A stretch of 64,000 bases of DNA from Thermomicrobiaceae bacterium (GTDB taxonomy: Bacteria; Chloroflexota; Chloroflexia; Thermomicrobiales; Thermomicrobiaceae): assembly GCA_014874455.1 (NCBI GenBank), contig JADBJL010000023.1, positions 38,104 through 102,103 of the forward strand. The letters run 5' to 3'. A program made the position numbers and the translations under genes. Positions 40,569-50,130 of the stretch are shown piece by piece. The notes under the pieces were generated by a model that saw nothing but the letters and a program-made list of their open reading frames with translations, searched no databases and was not told the origin of the DNA. Position 1 is the first letter of the stretch. Each line of letters starts with the position of its first letter.

Positions 40569-41768
40569 CTACGCCTCCCCTTTCTCTCGACGCACTGATC
40601 GGTAGTACCGGTGGTTCGGGTTCGCGTAGCAGTAGACGCAGGCGTAGCCGCACTCCTGCCAGGCGTAATCGCCGATGTCGGCGTGGCGGTGGCAGCCGCA
40701 GGCCTCGCGCCCGGCCATCTGCACATCAGTCGCTGGGGGCGGCGCACCCTGGCGGTGCTCCCAGCGAGGATCGAGCAGCCGCGCGTCGATGCAGGAGGCG
40801 GCGCAGAAGCCAGGCTGGCTCGCCAGCGCCGATTCGGTACACGCCTCGAGCCGCATGCCGTAGCGCTGGCCGATCTCGACCATGGCGCCTGTAATGGCGG
40901 CCAGCTCCTCGGGGTGTGGCTGGCGCAGGCGCCGGTGGGGAAAGTGGCGCCGCATGCGGAGCTGGAACTTCCGATAGTGGTCGGCGATGCTGGTGATGCA
41001 GCGGCGGATGCCGAGCGTGCCGAGATGCTGGCACATGTCTTCGAAGAAGTCCGGATCCCAGTTGCTGAGCGGTTGGCCGTCCTCTTCCCAGAAGACGAGC
41101 GGGTCGTAACGCCAAGCCACCATCTCAGGGTCGAAGCGTTCGGCCAGCGCGCGGAACTGGCGCAGCGCCTCGTCGAGGGGCGGCACGTCCGGCTCGAGCC
41201 AGCGGAGATCGCCGCGGCGCGGGTTGACGGTGAAGTGGAAGAACTGCCGCTCGTACTGAGCGAAGCGGTCGGCGTGGCGCAGGTAGACCGCGTAGTTCTT
41301 CGACCACCAGACGATGGCGACCACGTGCTCCGGCCGTAGCGAGACGTGGGTGAAGAGGCGGGCGAGCCGCCGGTCGACCTCCGATGGCAAGTCGGAGCGG
41401 GCCAGCACCCGGTCGAGTGCGGCCCGGCTCGGTGGGCCGGCAACTCGCCCTGGCACTGCCTGGTCGTCGTACGGCGCGATCGCTTGAAGGATCGGCTGGG
41501 TGAAGAGCGGGTTCGGCACATCCACCCAGCCGAGCTCTATCCGCCGCAGGAGCCAGGGGAGGTAAAACGCGGGGATATCGGTGCGCTTGCTGGCCGAGAG
41601 GATGCGCGGCCGCTCGTTCAGGCCGAAGCCGGTACGCCCGTGGGGGCAGCACGGGTGGGGAGCTCGATGGGCGTTTCTCTCGTCGAGGGGTATCAGCTCC
41701 GAGATCGGGAATCCGAGTTGCTCTACGGACTCGCGTTCGCTCTCCATGTCGAACGCCTCAGCCAGCAA
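40569..41768 (-). CDS. DUF1848-family protein
   Basis: ILSASKRTDIPAFYLPWLLRRIELGWVDVPNPLF; VVAIVWWSKN; C-terminal CGCHRHADIGDYAWQECGYACVYCYANPNHRYY; N-terminal start uncertain. Confidence 0.85.
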   Translation of the reverse strand: MLAEAFDMESERESVEQLGFPISELIPLDERNAHRAPHPCCPHGRTGFGLNERPRILSASKRTDIPAFYLPWLLRRIELGWVDVPNPLFTQPILQAIAPYDDQAVPGRVAGPPSRAALDRVLARSDLPSEVDRRLARLFTHVSLRPEHVVAIVWWSKNYAVYLRHADRFAQYERQFFHFTVNPRRGDLRWLEPDVPPLDEALRQFRALAERFDPEMVAWRYDPLVFWEEDGQPLSNWDPDFFEDMCQHLGTLGIRRCITSIADHYRKFQLRMRRHFPHRRLRQPHPEELAAITGAMVEIGQRYGMRLEACTESALASQPGFCAASCIDARLLDPRWEHRQGAPPPATDVQMAGREACGCHRHADIGDYAWQECGYACVYCYANPNHRYYRSVRREKGEA

Positions 41769-42204
41769 CGTCAGGGCGTATGATGAGCGGTTGTAGCCGC
41801 ATCATGCCCGTTCGGCCTTGCCTTCGCCTCGCCGCCCATCCACGGGTAGGCAATGCTGTGAGCGGCACTATACCGAATCATCGTCACGAACACAAGAGGA
41901 AGCGCGCACGCCGCCGCTCGGTGGTCGTCGAGTGGGAACCGGGCATGCGCCCCTGGCATGAGTCTCACCACTGCGGCCGGATGTGCTGCCTCTTGGATTC
42001 CCGCCGGCCATCGCCCCGCGCTCTCTCCAGGGCCGGCGATCGGCAGGCAACACCCCTGCCAGGCGAGCAGGAAGGAGCCGTTCGCAGTGGCTCGGCCTGC
42101 ACCCTTACCTTGTCGTCACGGTCGCCGCGCAGTGGGGCCGGTCGTGATTCCGACTCGCACCTCGTTCCCTCGGTCGGTGGCGAGAGCGTTTCGGTCGGAA
42201 TGCC

Positions 42205-42438
42205 CTAGCCGACGACGACGTGGGTGCTGGTAGCCGTCACTCCGCTGGTCGCGTGGATATGCTCCATGACGAGCTTCCCCAGCTCCTCGGTCGTCGCCTG
42301 CTCGATGGCGACGATCAGGTCGTAGTCCCCGGTCACGATGTCAGCGCTGCGCACTCCGGGGAGATTCGCCAGCGCCTCCTTGACCGCCTTCGCCTTACCG
42401 ACCTCGGCCTTGACCAGGACGTAGGCGCGTGCTGCCAT
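42205..42438 (-). CDS. Stand-alone Lrp/AsnC ligand-binding (RAM) domain protein
   Basis: AYVLVKAEVGKAKAVKEALANLPGVRSADIVTGDYDLIVAIEQATTEELGKLVMEHIHATSGVTATSTHVVVG; no HTH. Confidence 0.9.
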   Translation of the reverse strand: MAARAYVLVKAEVGKAKAVKEALANLPGVRSADIVTGDYDLIVAIEQATTEELGKLVMEHIHATSGVTATSTHVVVG

Positions 42439-42570
42439 GGCTCTGCTCCCAGCGCTTACGGGCGTCTACCGAGAATGCTGCAGTGATTATCGGCTTGATT
42501 CGCCATAAGATCAACCCAGAGTGGAGTGGGCCAGCACCGGCGCGTGGTGCCGACGACTCGTGTCGCGCGG

Positions 42571-42599
42571 TTGGTTCTCGCTGAAACTGTCGGTATACT
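42571..42599 (+). promoter_or_regulatory. Predicted sigma70-type promoter TTGGTT-17-TATACT upstream of sortase
   Basis: 17-bp spacer, located 50 nt before the ATG at 42649. Confidence 0.55.
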
Positions 42600-42648
42600 G
42601 AGCATACTACCGGATCTCTCCGTTCACCCCCGACTGGCCGGAGGTGGA

Positions 42649-43431
42649 ATGACCAGCGATCTGACCCCGACCAGGCGTAGATGGCGCCGCTGGAGCGCCG
42701 GCAACCTGTTGATCGTCCTGGGAATCCTCCTCCTGGGCGCGGCCCTGGGTACGGCCGCATTCGATCCTCCAGCCGTCAACCGGCAGCCACCACCTGACCA
42801 GATCGCGACCCCCTCGAGTTCGTTAGCGTCGCGCTGGCCGGCGCTGGTGCAGGCGCCGGTCTCCACGCCTACCCCCATACCCTCGCCGACACCACGCCCT
42901 CAGCCGACGCCGTCTGTGGGAGCGACGGTAGAGCCCACCCCGGTTCCCAGCCCCACCCCGACGCCGGTACCGGATATGCCCCCGCCGACGCACATCCGCA
43001 TCCCCTCGGTCGGAATCGATGCCCCGGTCGTCGAGGTCGGCTATGAGGTCGTCGAGATCGAGGGCCAGCAGGTGATCCAATGGCAGGTGGCCGACTACGC
43101 CGCTGGTCACCACAACACGTCGGCCAGCCCGGGCGAGGGCGGCAACATCGTCATCTCTGGCCATAACGACTGGCGTGGTGAGGTGTTCCGCACCCTCGAG
43201 TTCGCCAAGATCGGCGACGAGGTGATCCTGACGACCGCCAACGGCGAGTACCGTTACCGGATCGTCGAGATCCACTACCGCAAGGAGGTCGGCGTCCCGC
43301 TGGAGGAGCGGATCGCGACTGGCCGGTTCCTCGATCCGATGCCGGAGGAGCGAGTCACGCTCGTCACCTGCTGGCCTTACGGTGTGGACGACCACCGGAT
43401 CATCGTCGTGGCGAAGCCGATACAGCAGTAA
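42649..43431 (+). CDS. Sortase family protein with Pro/Thr-rich linker
   Basis: N-terminal TM; TPIPSPTPRPQPTP linker; IRIPSVGIDAPVVEVG; NIVISGHNDWRGEVF; TLVTCWPYGVDDHRIIVVA. Confidence 0.92.
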   Translation: MTSDLTPTRRRWRRWSAGNLLIVLGILLLGAALGTAAFDPPAVNRQPPPDQIATPSSSLASRWPALVQAPVSTPTPIPSPTPRPQPTPSVGATVEPTPVPSPTPTPVPDMPPPTHIRIPSVGIDAPVVEVGYEVVEIEGQQVIQWQVADYAAGHHNTSASPGEGGNIVISGHNDWRGEVFRTLEFAKIGDEVILTTANGEYRYRIVEIHYRKEVGVPLEERIATGRFLDPMPEERVTLVTCWPYGVDDHRIIVVAKPIQQ

Positions 43432-43674
43432 GGCGCGCCGCGCCCGGTTCGGCTCTCTGCCGGTCAGCCCCGCACGCTGCCACCAGGAGCGTGCGAGCAC
43501 ACATGCGGTTTTGTTCTGTCGAGCACTGTGGCGAGGCGGCTCCTCACAGCCCGTACGGCCTACACCTAGACGGGAGACGTGCGCGTTGGGAAACACCCTC
43601 GCCCAGGCCGTACAATCCAGTGGGTGCTGGACGATGGCCTGTCAGGTGCTTACTGGAGAACTCGAGGAGGACGC

Positions 43675-45381
43675 TTGCCGCCGACCGGATCACGCGTCAT
43701 CGCCGGACGCTACCACCTGCTCCAGCGGCTGGGCGATGGCAGCACCGCCACCACCTACCTGGCCGAGGACGAATTGCTCGGCCGTCGCGTGGCGGTCAAG
43801 CTCTTCCGATCGGAATACCTCGTCGATCCGCGTGACCGGGCTCGCTTCGAGCGGGAGGCCCGGGCCGCGGCCGCTGTCTCCCACCCCAACGTCGTCCAGG
43901 TCTTCGACGTCGGCCAGGAGGGCGACACACGCTATCTGGTCATGGAGTGGGTGGACGGCACTGACCTCAAGCGCCTGATCCGCGAGCGGGCGCCGCTGCC
44001 GGCGGAGGAAGCTGCGCGGCTTATGCTCGACCTCCTCCGCGGGTTAGCCGTGATCCACCATGCCGGCATCATCCACCGCGACGTCAAGCCGCAGAACGTG
44101 CTGATCGATCGCTCGGGCCACGCGAAACTTACTGATTTCGGCATCGCCCGCACGGTGCGCGACACGGGCCTGACCGAGACCGGCTCGGTGATCGGCACCG
44201 CGGCCTATATGGCGCCCGAGCAGGCGACTGGCCGGGGAGTCTCACCGGCGACCGATCTCTACGCGGCCGGCGTCATCCTCTACGAGTTGCTCACCGGCCG
44301 GCTCCCCTTCGCGGGCGAGAACCCCCTCGAAGTGCTCTACCAGCACGTGCACGAGCCGCCGATCCCGCCCCGGCGCCACAGCCCGGCTATCTCCCCAGCG
44401 CTGGAGGCGGTGGTGCTCCGGGCGTTGGCGAAGAACCCCAACGAGCGGTTCCGCTCGGCCGAAGCGATGGCCGCGGCGCTGGAAGCTGCCATCGCCTCGC
44501 CGCAGAAGCTGCCACCGGGAGTCGCGCCCGCGCCAGCGCGTGCGCGCCGTGGCACGGGTCGAGTGGCAGCCCGGTCGGCCCAAATGGTCACTGGCCGTGG
44601 TGGATGGCCACCAGTGTTGATGGCCGGCGGCGTAACGGCGCTGGCGCTGATCCTGGTGCTGGCCCTGACCCTGGCCTCCTCCGGCGGCGGTGACCCTGGG
44701 ACGACGCCGACGCCAGCCCCGGAGCCGACTGCGACCGTCCCCGTCGTCGTCCCTGCGCCGTCTCCGACCCCGACCGCGACGCCAGCTCCGACTGCTACGC
44801 CGATGCCTTCTCCCACGCCTTCACCGACGGCGACGCCGGAGCCGACACCGACCCCGCGGCCGACCGCGACCCCGACGCCGGAGCCGCGGCCGCCGGTCGA
44901 ACTCGTGCTGCCGCCCGAAGTGCGGCGATTCCTCCAGCGGCTAGGCAACGGATTGGAGAAACAGGACTTCAATCCGAACGATCTGGCGGGTGCCTACGTG
45001 CCCGATCGTGACGGTGCGCGTGGCTTCCCCAGAGAGCTGCGAGACGCGGCGCTGTTGTTCGGAGAGCCGAGCGGCTTTCACACCGGCACGGTGACGATGC
45101 CGGTGGCGGACACCCGAGGGCCGCTGCTCGTCGAGATCGAGGGGCTGAGCAGCAAAGGTGCTCCCTTCCAGCTCCTCGTGAACGGGACGGTCGTCTGGGA
45201 GGGCGAGGCTCCCTTCTCGGATCGCCAGTGGGAGCGCGTCGTCTTCTCGCTCGCCGCGATCCCACCGAGTTCCGACGGCACGCTCACGGTCGCGATCCGA
45301 AACACGAGCCCCCGGGGAGATATCGCCGAGGAGCCCTGGATCGCTGTACAGGCACTTACCCTCTACGTCCAGGGCGACTGA
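43675..45381 (+). CDS. Membrane Ser/Thr protein kinase with TP-rich linker and non-PASTA C-terminal ectodomain
   Basis: GRYHLLQRLGDGSTATTYLAEDELLGRRVAVKLF; IIHRDVKPQNVLID; LTDFGIAR; GTAAYMAPEQ; TM helix; TPTPAP repeats. TTG start with AGGAGG. Confidence 0.93.
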   Translation: MPPTGSRVIAGRYHLLQRLGDGSTATTYLAEDELLGRRVAVKLFRSEYLVDPRDRARFEREARAAAAVSHPNVVQVFDVGQEGDTRYLVMEWVDGTDLKRLIRERAPLPAEEAARLMLDLLRGLAVIHHAGIIHRDVKPQNVLIDRSGHAKLTDFGIARTVRDTGLTETGSVIGTAAYMAPEQATGRGVSPATDLYAAGVILYELLTGRLPFAGENPLEVLYQHVHEPPIPPRRHSPAISPALEAVVLRALAKNPNERFRSAEAMAAALEAAIASPQKLPPGVAPAPARARRGTGRVAARSAQMVTGRGGWPPVLMAGGVTALALILVLALTLASSGGGDPGTTPTPAPEPTATVPVVVPAPSPTPTATPAPTATPMPSPTPSPTATPEPTPTPRPTATPTPEPRPPVELVLPPEVRRFLQRLGNGLEKQDFNPNDLAGAYVPDRDGARGFPRELRDAALLFGEPSGFHTGTVTMPVADTRGPLLVEIEGLSSKGAPFQLLVNGTVVWEGEAPFSDRQWERVVFSLAAIPPSSDGTLTVAIRNTSPRGDIAEEPWIAVQALTLYVQGD

Positions 45382-45637
45382 CGGCGCTGGTCGCGCGGCG
45401 GAGAAGCCCGCGTACCGGCGAAGCGCTGGTCTCGTGCTTTCTGTCTGGCTTACTCGCCGCGTCACGTCGTGTTCGCGGTCGTTGCCTTTCGCCACGCGAT
45501 GACGTTCCTACCGCCATAGGTTACGCAGCGTACGCGTGATCACGGTCGCTGCTCGAAGCGGTGTGATACGCTGGAGCCACGGCGCGGCTCGGTGGCCGCG
45601 CTGGCGCGTACTCGCTCGCTGATAGACAGGCGCGGAC

Positions 45638-46498
45638 ATGTTCGAGATCACCATCGGGATCGATCCGAACATCGCCCAGCTCGGGCCGTTCCTCTTGACC
45701 TGGCACGGCGTGTTCACCGCGCTCGCGATCCTGGCCGCGCTGCCGATCGCGCACCGCGAGCTGCGCCGCCGTGGCCTGGAGCTGCCGAACTTCGATACCT
45801 TCGCCTTCTTCACCGTGATCGGCGGGGTTATCGGTGCCCGGCTCTTCTACGTCCTGGATCACCCCGAGCTGTTCGCCGACGACCCCCTGCGGGCCCTGGC
45901 CGTGCAGGAAGGCGGCCTGGCGATCTATGGGGCGGTCTTCGGCGGCTTCGTCACCGTACTCCTGCTCAGCCGGATCTACCGGCAACCCTTCGGCGTGCTG
46001 GCCGACTCGATCGCCCCTGGGCTGCTCCTCGCCCAGGCCATCGGTCGGATCGGCTGCGTGATCAACGGCGACGCCTGGGGTGGCCCCTGCACCTGCCTCG
46101 CTTGCGCGGGTGCCCAGGCCGCGGCCCCGACAGGTGGTGGGCTGGGCTACTGCCCCTTCGCCTTTACCTACACCAATCCCGACGCGATCATCCCCCACGA
46201 CCTGCTCGGCGTACCGACCCATCCCTACCCCGTCTACGACATCGCCGTGAACCTGCTGGTACTCGCGGTGATCTGGCGGCTGCGCGGTCGCTCGCTGCCC
46301 TCCGGCGCGCTGTTCGCCCTCGCGGCCGTGCTCTATTCAGTGGGCCGCTTCTTCATCAGCTTCGTGCGCCAGGAGCGCGTCTGGTTCTGGGGGCTCCAGC
46401 AGGCACAGGTCGTCGCGATCGCCGCCGGGATCGCCGCTCTGATCGCCCTGATCTGGCTGCTGCGCCGCCCGTCTCCGGCGACCACTCCGGCCGCCTAG
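45638..46498 (+). CDS. lgt: Prolipoprotein diacylglyceryl transferase
   Basis: FLLTWHGVFTALAILAALPIA; GGLAIYGAVFGGF; GRIGCVINGDAWGGP; HPYPVYDI. Confidence 0.93.
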   Translation: MFEITIGIDPNIAQLGPFLLTWHGVFTALAILAALPIAHRELRRRGLELPNFDTFAFFTVIGGVIGARLFYVLDHPELFADDPLRALAVQEGGLAIYGAVFGGFVTVLLLSRIYRQPFGVLADSIAPGLLLAQAIGRIGCVINGDAWGGPCTCLACAGAQAAAPTGGGLGYCPFAFTYTNPDAIIPHDLLGVPTHPYPVYDIAVNLLVLAVIWRLRGRSLPSGALFALAAVLYSVGRFFISFVRQERVWFWGLQQAQVVAIAAGIAALIALIWLLRRPSPATTPAA

Positions 46499-46662
46499 CG
46501 GGGTGCGCCCGCCGCTCAGAGGGCTCGGATCGAGGCGATCCGCGCGTCATCGCCTTGAGCCTCGCGCCCCTCTCGCTTACGCTTGGCGTGAACGGCGTGG
46601 CCCCCGCGGGCAATCGCCGCGAGGGCGGATCGGGCCAGCAACGGGGTAGGAGGGATGCTCGG

Positions 46663-48312
46663 GTGAAGGTCGCCGACGCTGTGGCCGAGATCCTCAAGCG
46701 CGAGGGCGTCGAGTTCCTCTTCGGGTACCCGGTCAACCCGATCATCGAGGCTGTCGCGAGGGCAGACATCCGCACAGTCATCGTGCGCCAGGAGCGAACC
46801 GGCATCCACATGGCCGACGCTGTCAGCCGGGTCACCTCCGGCGAGCGGATCGGCGTCTTCGCCATGCAGCACGGGCCGGGCGCCGAGAACTCGTTCGGCG
46901 GTGTGGCCCAGGCCTATGGCGACTCCGTGCCGATCGTGGTGCTGCCGGCCGGCTATCCCCGCCGGCTCACCAACATCCCACCCAACTTCAACGCGTTCTT
47001 GAACTACCAGCACATCACCAAGTGGGCCGAGCAGGTCACCGTGGCTGCGGCTGTGCCGGAAGCCTTGCGGCGCGCCTTCACCCAGGCCCGGAACGGCCGG
47101 CCTCGCCCGGCCCTGGTCGAGATCCCGACCGACCTCTTCGCCGAGGAGGTGCCGGAGCCGCTCGACTACCGCCCGGCGCCGCGGCTGCGCACTGCGCCCG
47201 ACCCGCAGGCGGTGGAGGAGGTCGCTGGCGTGCTGGTGGCGGCCGAGCGGCCGGTGATCTACGCCGGTCAAGGAGTCCATTACGCGCGTGCGTGGAGCGC
47301 CCTGCGCGAGCTGGCTGAGCTGCTGGAGGCGCCGGTCACCACCAGCCTCCAGGGGAAGAGCGCCTTCCCGGAAGACCATCCCCTCGCGCTCGGCTCGGGC
47401 GGCCGGGCCATCCCGAAGACCGTGCACCATTTCCTGCAGCGGGCCGACGTGATCTTCGGCATCGGCTGCAGCTTCGCAACGACCAACTATGGGGTGGCGA
47501 TCCCGGCCGGCAAGACGATCGTGCATGCGACGCTGGATCCGGCCGACATCAACAAGGACGTGGCGGCCGACTACGCGCTGCTGGGCGATGCCGGCCTCAC
47601 GCTGGAGGCGCTGGTCGAGGCGGTGCGCGAGCGGCTCGGCGGGCGACCGCGGGGCCGGGTCGAGGCAGTGGCTGGCGAGATCCGCGCCGTGCGGGCGGAG
47701 TGGCTGCGGGAGTGGATGCCTCTTCTCACCTCGGATGAGAAGCCGCTCTCGCCGTACCGGGTGATCTGGGATCTGATGCACACGGTCGACGTCGCTAACA
47801 CGATCATCACCCACGATGCCGGCAGCCCGCGGGATCAGCTCTCGCCGTTCTGGGTGTGCCGGGAGCCGCTGACCTATATCGGCTGGGGCAAGACCACGCA
47901 GCTCGGCTACGGGTTAGGCCTGGCGATGGGGGCCAAGCTCGCCCGGCCGGAGAAGCTGTGCATCAACGTCTGGGGCGACGCGGCGATCGGCTTCACCGGC
48001 CTCGATTTCGAGACCGCTGTGCGCGAGCGGATCCCGATCCTGTCGGTGCTGCTCAACAACTTCTCGATGGCGATCGAGCTGCCGGTCATGCCAGTGGCTA
48101 CGGAGAAATTCCGAGCGACCGACATCAGTGGCAACTACGCCGCGTTCGCGCGGGCGCTGGGCGGCTACGGCGAGCGCGTGACCGAGCCAGGCGAGATTGT
48201 GCCGGCGATCCGGCGGGCGATCCGCCAGGTCGAGGACGGCACGCCTGCCCTGCTCGAGTTCATCACGGCCAAGGAGATCCGCTTCTCGCTTCCACCGGTG
48301 GCAGCGCCATAA
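46663..48312 (+). CDS. Thiamine pyrophosphate-requiring enzyme (acetolactate synthase-like)
   Basis: AVAEILKREGVEFLFGYPVNPIIEA; RQERTGIHMADAVSRVTS; GDAAIGFTGLDFETAVRERIPILSVLLNN. Confidence 0.9.
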   Translation: MKVADAVAEILKREGVEFLFGYPVNPIIEAVARADIRTVIVRQERTGIHMADAVSRVTSGERIGVFAMQHGPGAENSFGGVAQAYGDSVPIVVLPAGYPRRLTNIPPNFNAFLNYQHITKWAEQVTVAAAVPEALRRAFTQARNGRPRPALVEIPTDLFAEEVPEPLDYRPAPRLRTAPDPQAVEEVAGVLVAAERPVIYAGQGVHYARAWSALRELAELLEAPVTTSLQGKSAFPEDHPLALGSGGRAIPKTVHHFLQRADVIFGIGCSFATTNYGVAIPAGKTIVHATLDPADINKDVAADYALLGDAGLTLEALVEAVRERLGGRPRGRVEAVAGEIRAVRAEWLREWMPLLTSDEKPLSPYRVIWDLMHTVDVANTIITHDAGSPRDQLSPFWVCREPLTYIGWGKTTQLGYGLGLAMGAKLARPEKLCINVWGDAAIGFTGLDFETAVRERIPILSVLLNNFSMAIELPVMPVATEKFRATDISGNYAAFARALGGYGERVTEPGEIVPAIRRAIRQVEDGTPALLEFITAKEIRFSLPPVAAP

Positions 48313-48316
48313 CGCG

Positions 48317-48700
48317 AGGCTGACCAAGCCGGGCGTGGCGGCCGACTCCGAGGCATCCGGTCGCCGGGGCTTGATCGCGGTCTCGTCCCAGCCGCTGATC
48401 CCTGGCAGCAGGGTCGCCGGGCCGGTGCTCACCGTGCTGCCCGGGCAGGGCGACAACCTGCTGGCGCACCACAGGATGAAGCTGTCTCCACCACCAGCGC
48501 CGTACTTATGACCACGATGCCGGGCCCTGAGCCGGTAGCGCTGGTGGGCCAGCTCTCTGCCATCCAGTCCGAGGCACGCAGGGCGGCCGCGCTGCTGGTG
48601 GACGCGGCCGTGCGGGACGTGGACGAGCTGCGGCGGATGGGGTTGCCGGTATGGACGCGCTTCATGCGGGTGCGCGGCGCGGCCGGCGAAATAGTCTGTG
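48317..48700 (+). pseudogene. RraA/DlpA-like (HMG aldolase family) decayed remnant
   Basis: GLIAVSSQPLIPGSRVAGPVLTVLPGQGDNLLAHHRM (frame 2) then shifted VALVGQLSAIQSEARRAAALLVDAAVRDVDELRRMGLPVWTRFMRVRGAA (frame 1). Confidence 0.6.
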
Positions 48701-48774
48701 CCATTATGTCTACGAGCCTGGCGGCCCCGGGTCGAGACTGGCGGTCCCAGAGCGCGGCTGGCAGGGCTAAGCTC

Positions 48775-50013
48775 TTACCCCTCGTAGCGGCGGAAGACGG
48801 CGACGGCGTTCTGGCCGCCGAAGCCGAAGGCGTTGGCGATGGCCGCGTTCACCGGCATCCGGCGCGCCACATTCGGCACGTAGTCGAGGTCGCATTCCGG
48901 ATCCGGGTTCTCCAGGTTGATCGTCGGCGGCACGATGTTGTCGCGGATCGCCAGCACGCAGACGACGCCGGACACCGCGCCGGCTGCCCCGACGAGGTGG
49001 CCGATCATGCTCTTGGGCGAGCTGATCGCGACCCGGTAGGCATGCTCGCCGAAGGTCGTCTTGATCGCCACCGTCTCCGAGACGTCGTTCAGCGGGGTCG
49101 AGGTGCCGTGCGCGCAGATGTAGTCGATCTCTTCCGGCCGCAGGCGCGCGTCGGCGAGCGCCAGCTCCATCGCCCGGGCCGCCCCGGCCCCGTTGGGCGC
49201 TGGAGCGCTGATGTGGAACGCGTCGCCGGTGACCGCGCCACCGGCCAGTTCGCAGTAGACGCGAGCGTCGCGCTGACGCGCGTGCTCCTCGGTCTCCAGC
49301 ACCATCACCGCGCAGCCCTCGCCGAAGACGAAGCCGTCCCGGTCGCGGTCGAAGGGCCGGCTGGCCTTCTGCGGCTCGTGGTTGCGCCGGGAGAGGGCGC
49401 CCATGTTGGCGAAGGCGGTCACAGCGACCGGCTCGAGCCCGGCCTCGGTGCCACCGGCGATCATGACGTCCACCTCGCCGAGCCGGAGCAGGCGCAGCGC
49501 ATCGACGAACGCCTGGGCACCAGCGGCGCAGGCAGCCACCGAGGCCATAATCGGCCCGGTGATCCCGTAGACGATCGAGACCTGGCAAGCGCCCATGTTG
49601 GGCGCGAACATCGGCACGAAGAACGGGCTCACCCGGCTCGGCCCGCGCTGGTAAAAGTTCAGTACCTCGCGCACCATGCTGTGGATACCGCCACCGCCGG
49701 TGTTGAGCATGACGCCGATCCGCTCGGCGTTCTGCGGAGTGATCGTCAACCCGGCGTCCCGGATGGCCTGCCCGGCTGCTGCCACGGCGAACTGGGCGAA
49801 CCGATCCATGCGGCGAGCGGCTTTGAAGTCCATGAAGTCCTTGGGGTCAAACCCCTTCACTTCAGCAGCAATCTGCACCTCGAGGTCGCTCGGGTCGAAG
49901 CTGGCGATGCGGTCGATGCCGGATTCTCCGCTCAACAGCCGTGACCAGAATGTTTCGGTGTCCAGACCCAGCGGGGTGATCACGCCGAGCCCGGTGACGA
50001 CGACGCGATGCAC
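48775..50013 (-). CDS. fabF: Beta-ketoacyl-ACP synthase II
   Basis: VVTGLGVITPLGLDTETFWSRLLSGESGI; ASVAACAAGAQAFVDALRLLRLGEVDVMIAGGTEA; CAHGTSTPLND. Confidence 0.96.
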   Translation of the reverse strand: MHRVVVTGLGVITPLGLDTETFWSRLLSGESGIDRIASFDPSDLEVQIAAEVKGFDPKDFMDFKAARRMDRFAQFAVAAAGQAIRDAGLTITPQNAERIGVMLNTGGGGIHSMVREVLNFYQRGPSRVSPFFVPMFAPNMGACQVSIVYGITGPIMASVAACAAGAQAFVDALRLLRLGEVDVMIAGGTEAGLEPVAVTAFANMGALSRRNHEPQKASRPFDRDRDGFVFGEGCAVMVLETEEHARQRDARVYCELAGGAVTGDAFHISAPAPNGAGAARAMELALADARLRPEEIDYICAHGTSTPLNDVSETVAIKTTFGEHAYRVAISSPKSMIGHLVGAAGAVSGVVCVLAIRDNIVPPTINLENPDPECDLDYVPNVARRMPVNAAIANAFGFGGQNAVAVFRRYEG

Positions 50014-50130
50014 TCCTCATCCTCCCGCCGGAACCCAGCGGTCAGCCGGGCGCCGACTATCGCGAACCTCCTACCCCGTGTGAGTCTAGCGCATGTTGCC
50101 GGCCGAGGCCGACTGTGCGAGTCGCTCAAG

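Noticed and set aside
40270-40653. 127-aa minus-strand ORF after DUF1848
   Set aside because: Some coding-like composition (VADTLETLLAPGHRFRLSPLVEATQLAVEPFLHAVLGYFG) but no family recognised and unclear start; not supported enough to list
45592-46662. N-terminal extension of the ThDP enzyme ORF
   Set aside because: Shadow frame of lgt; true start is GTG 46663
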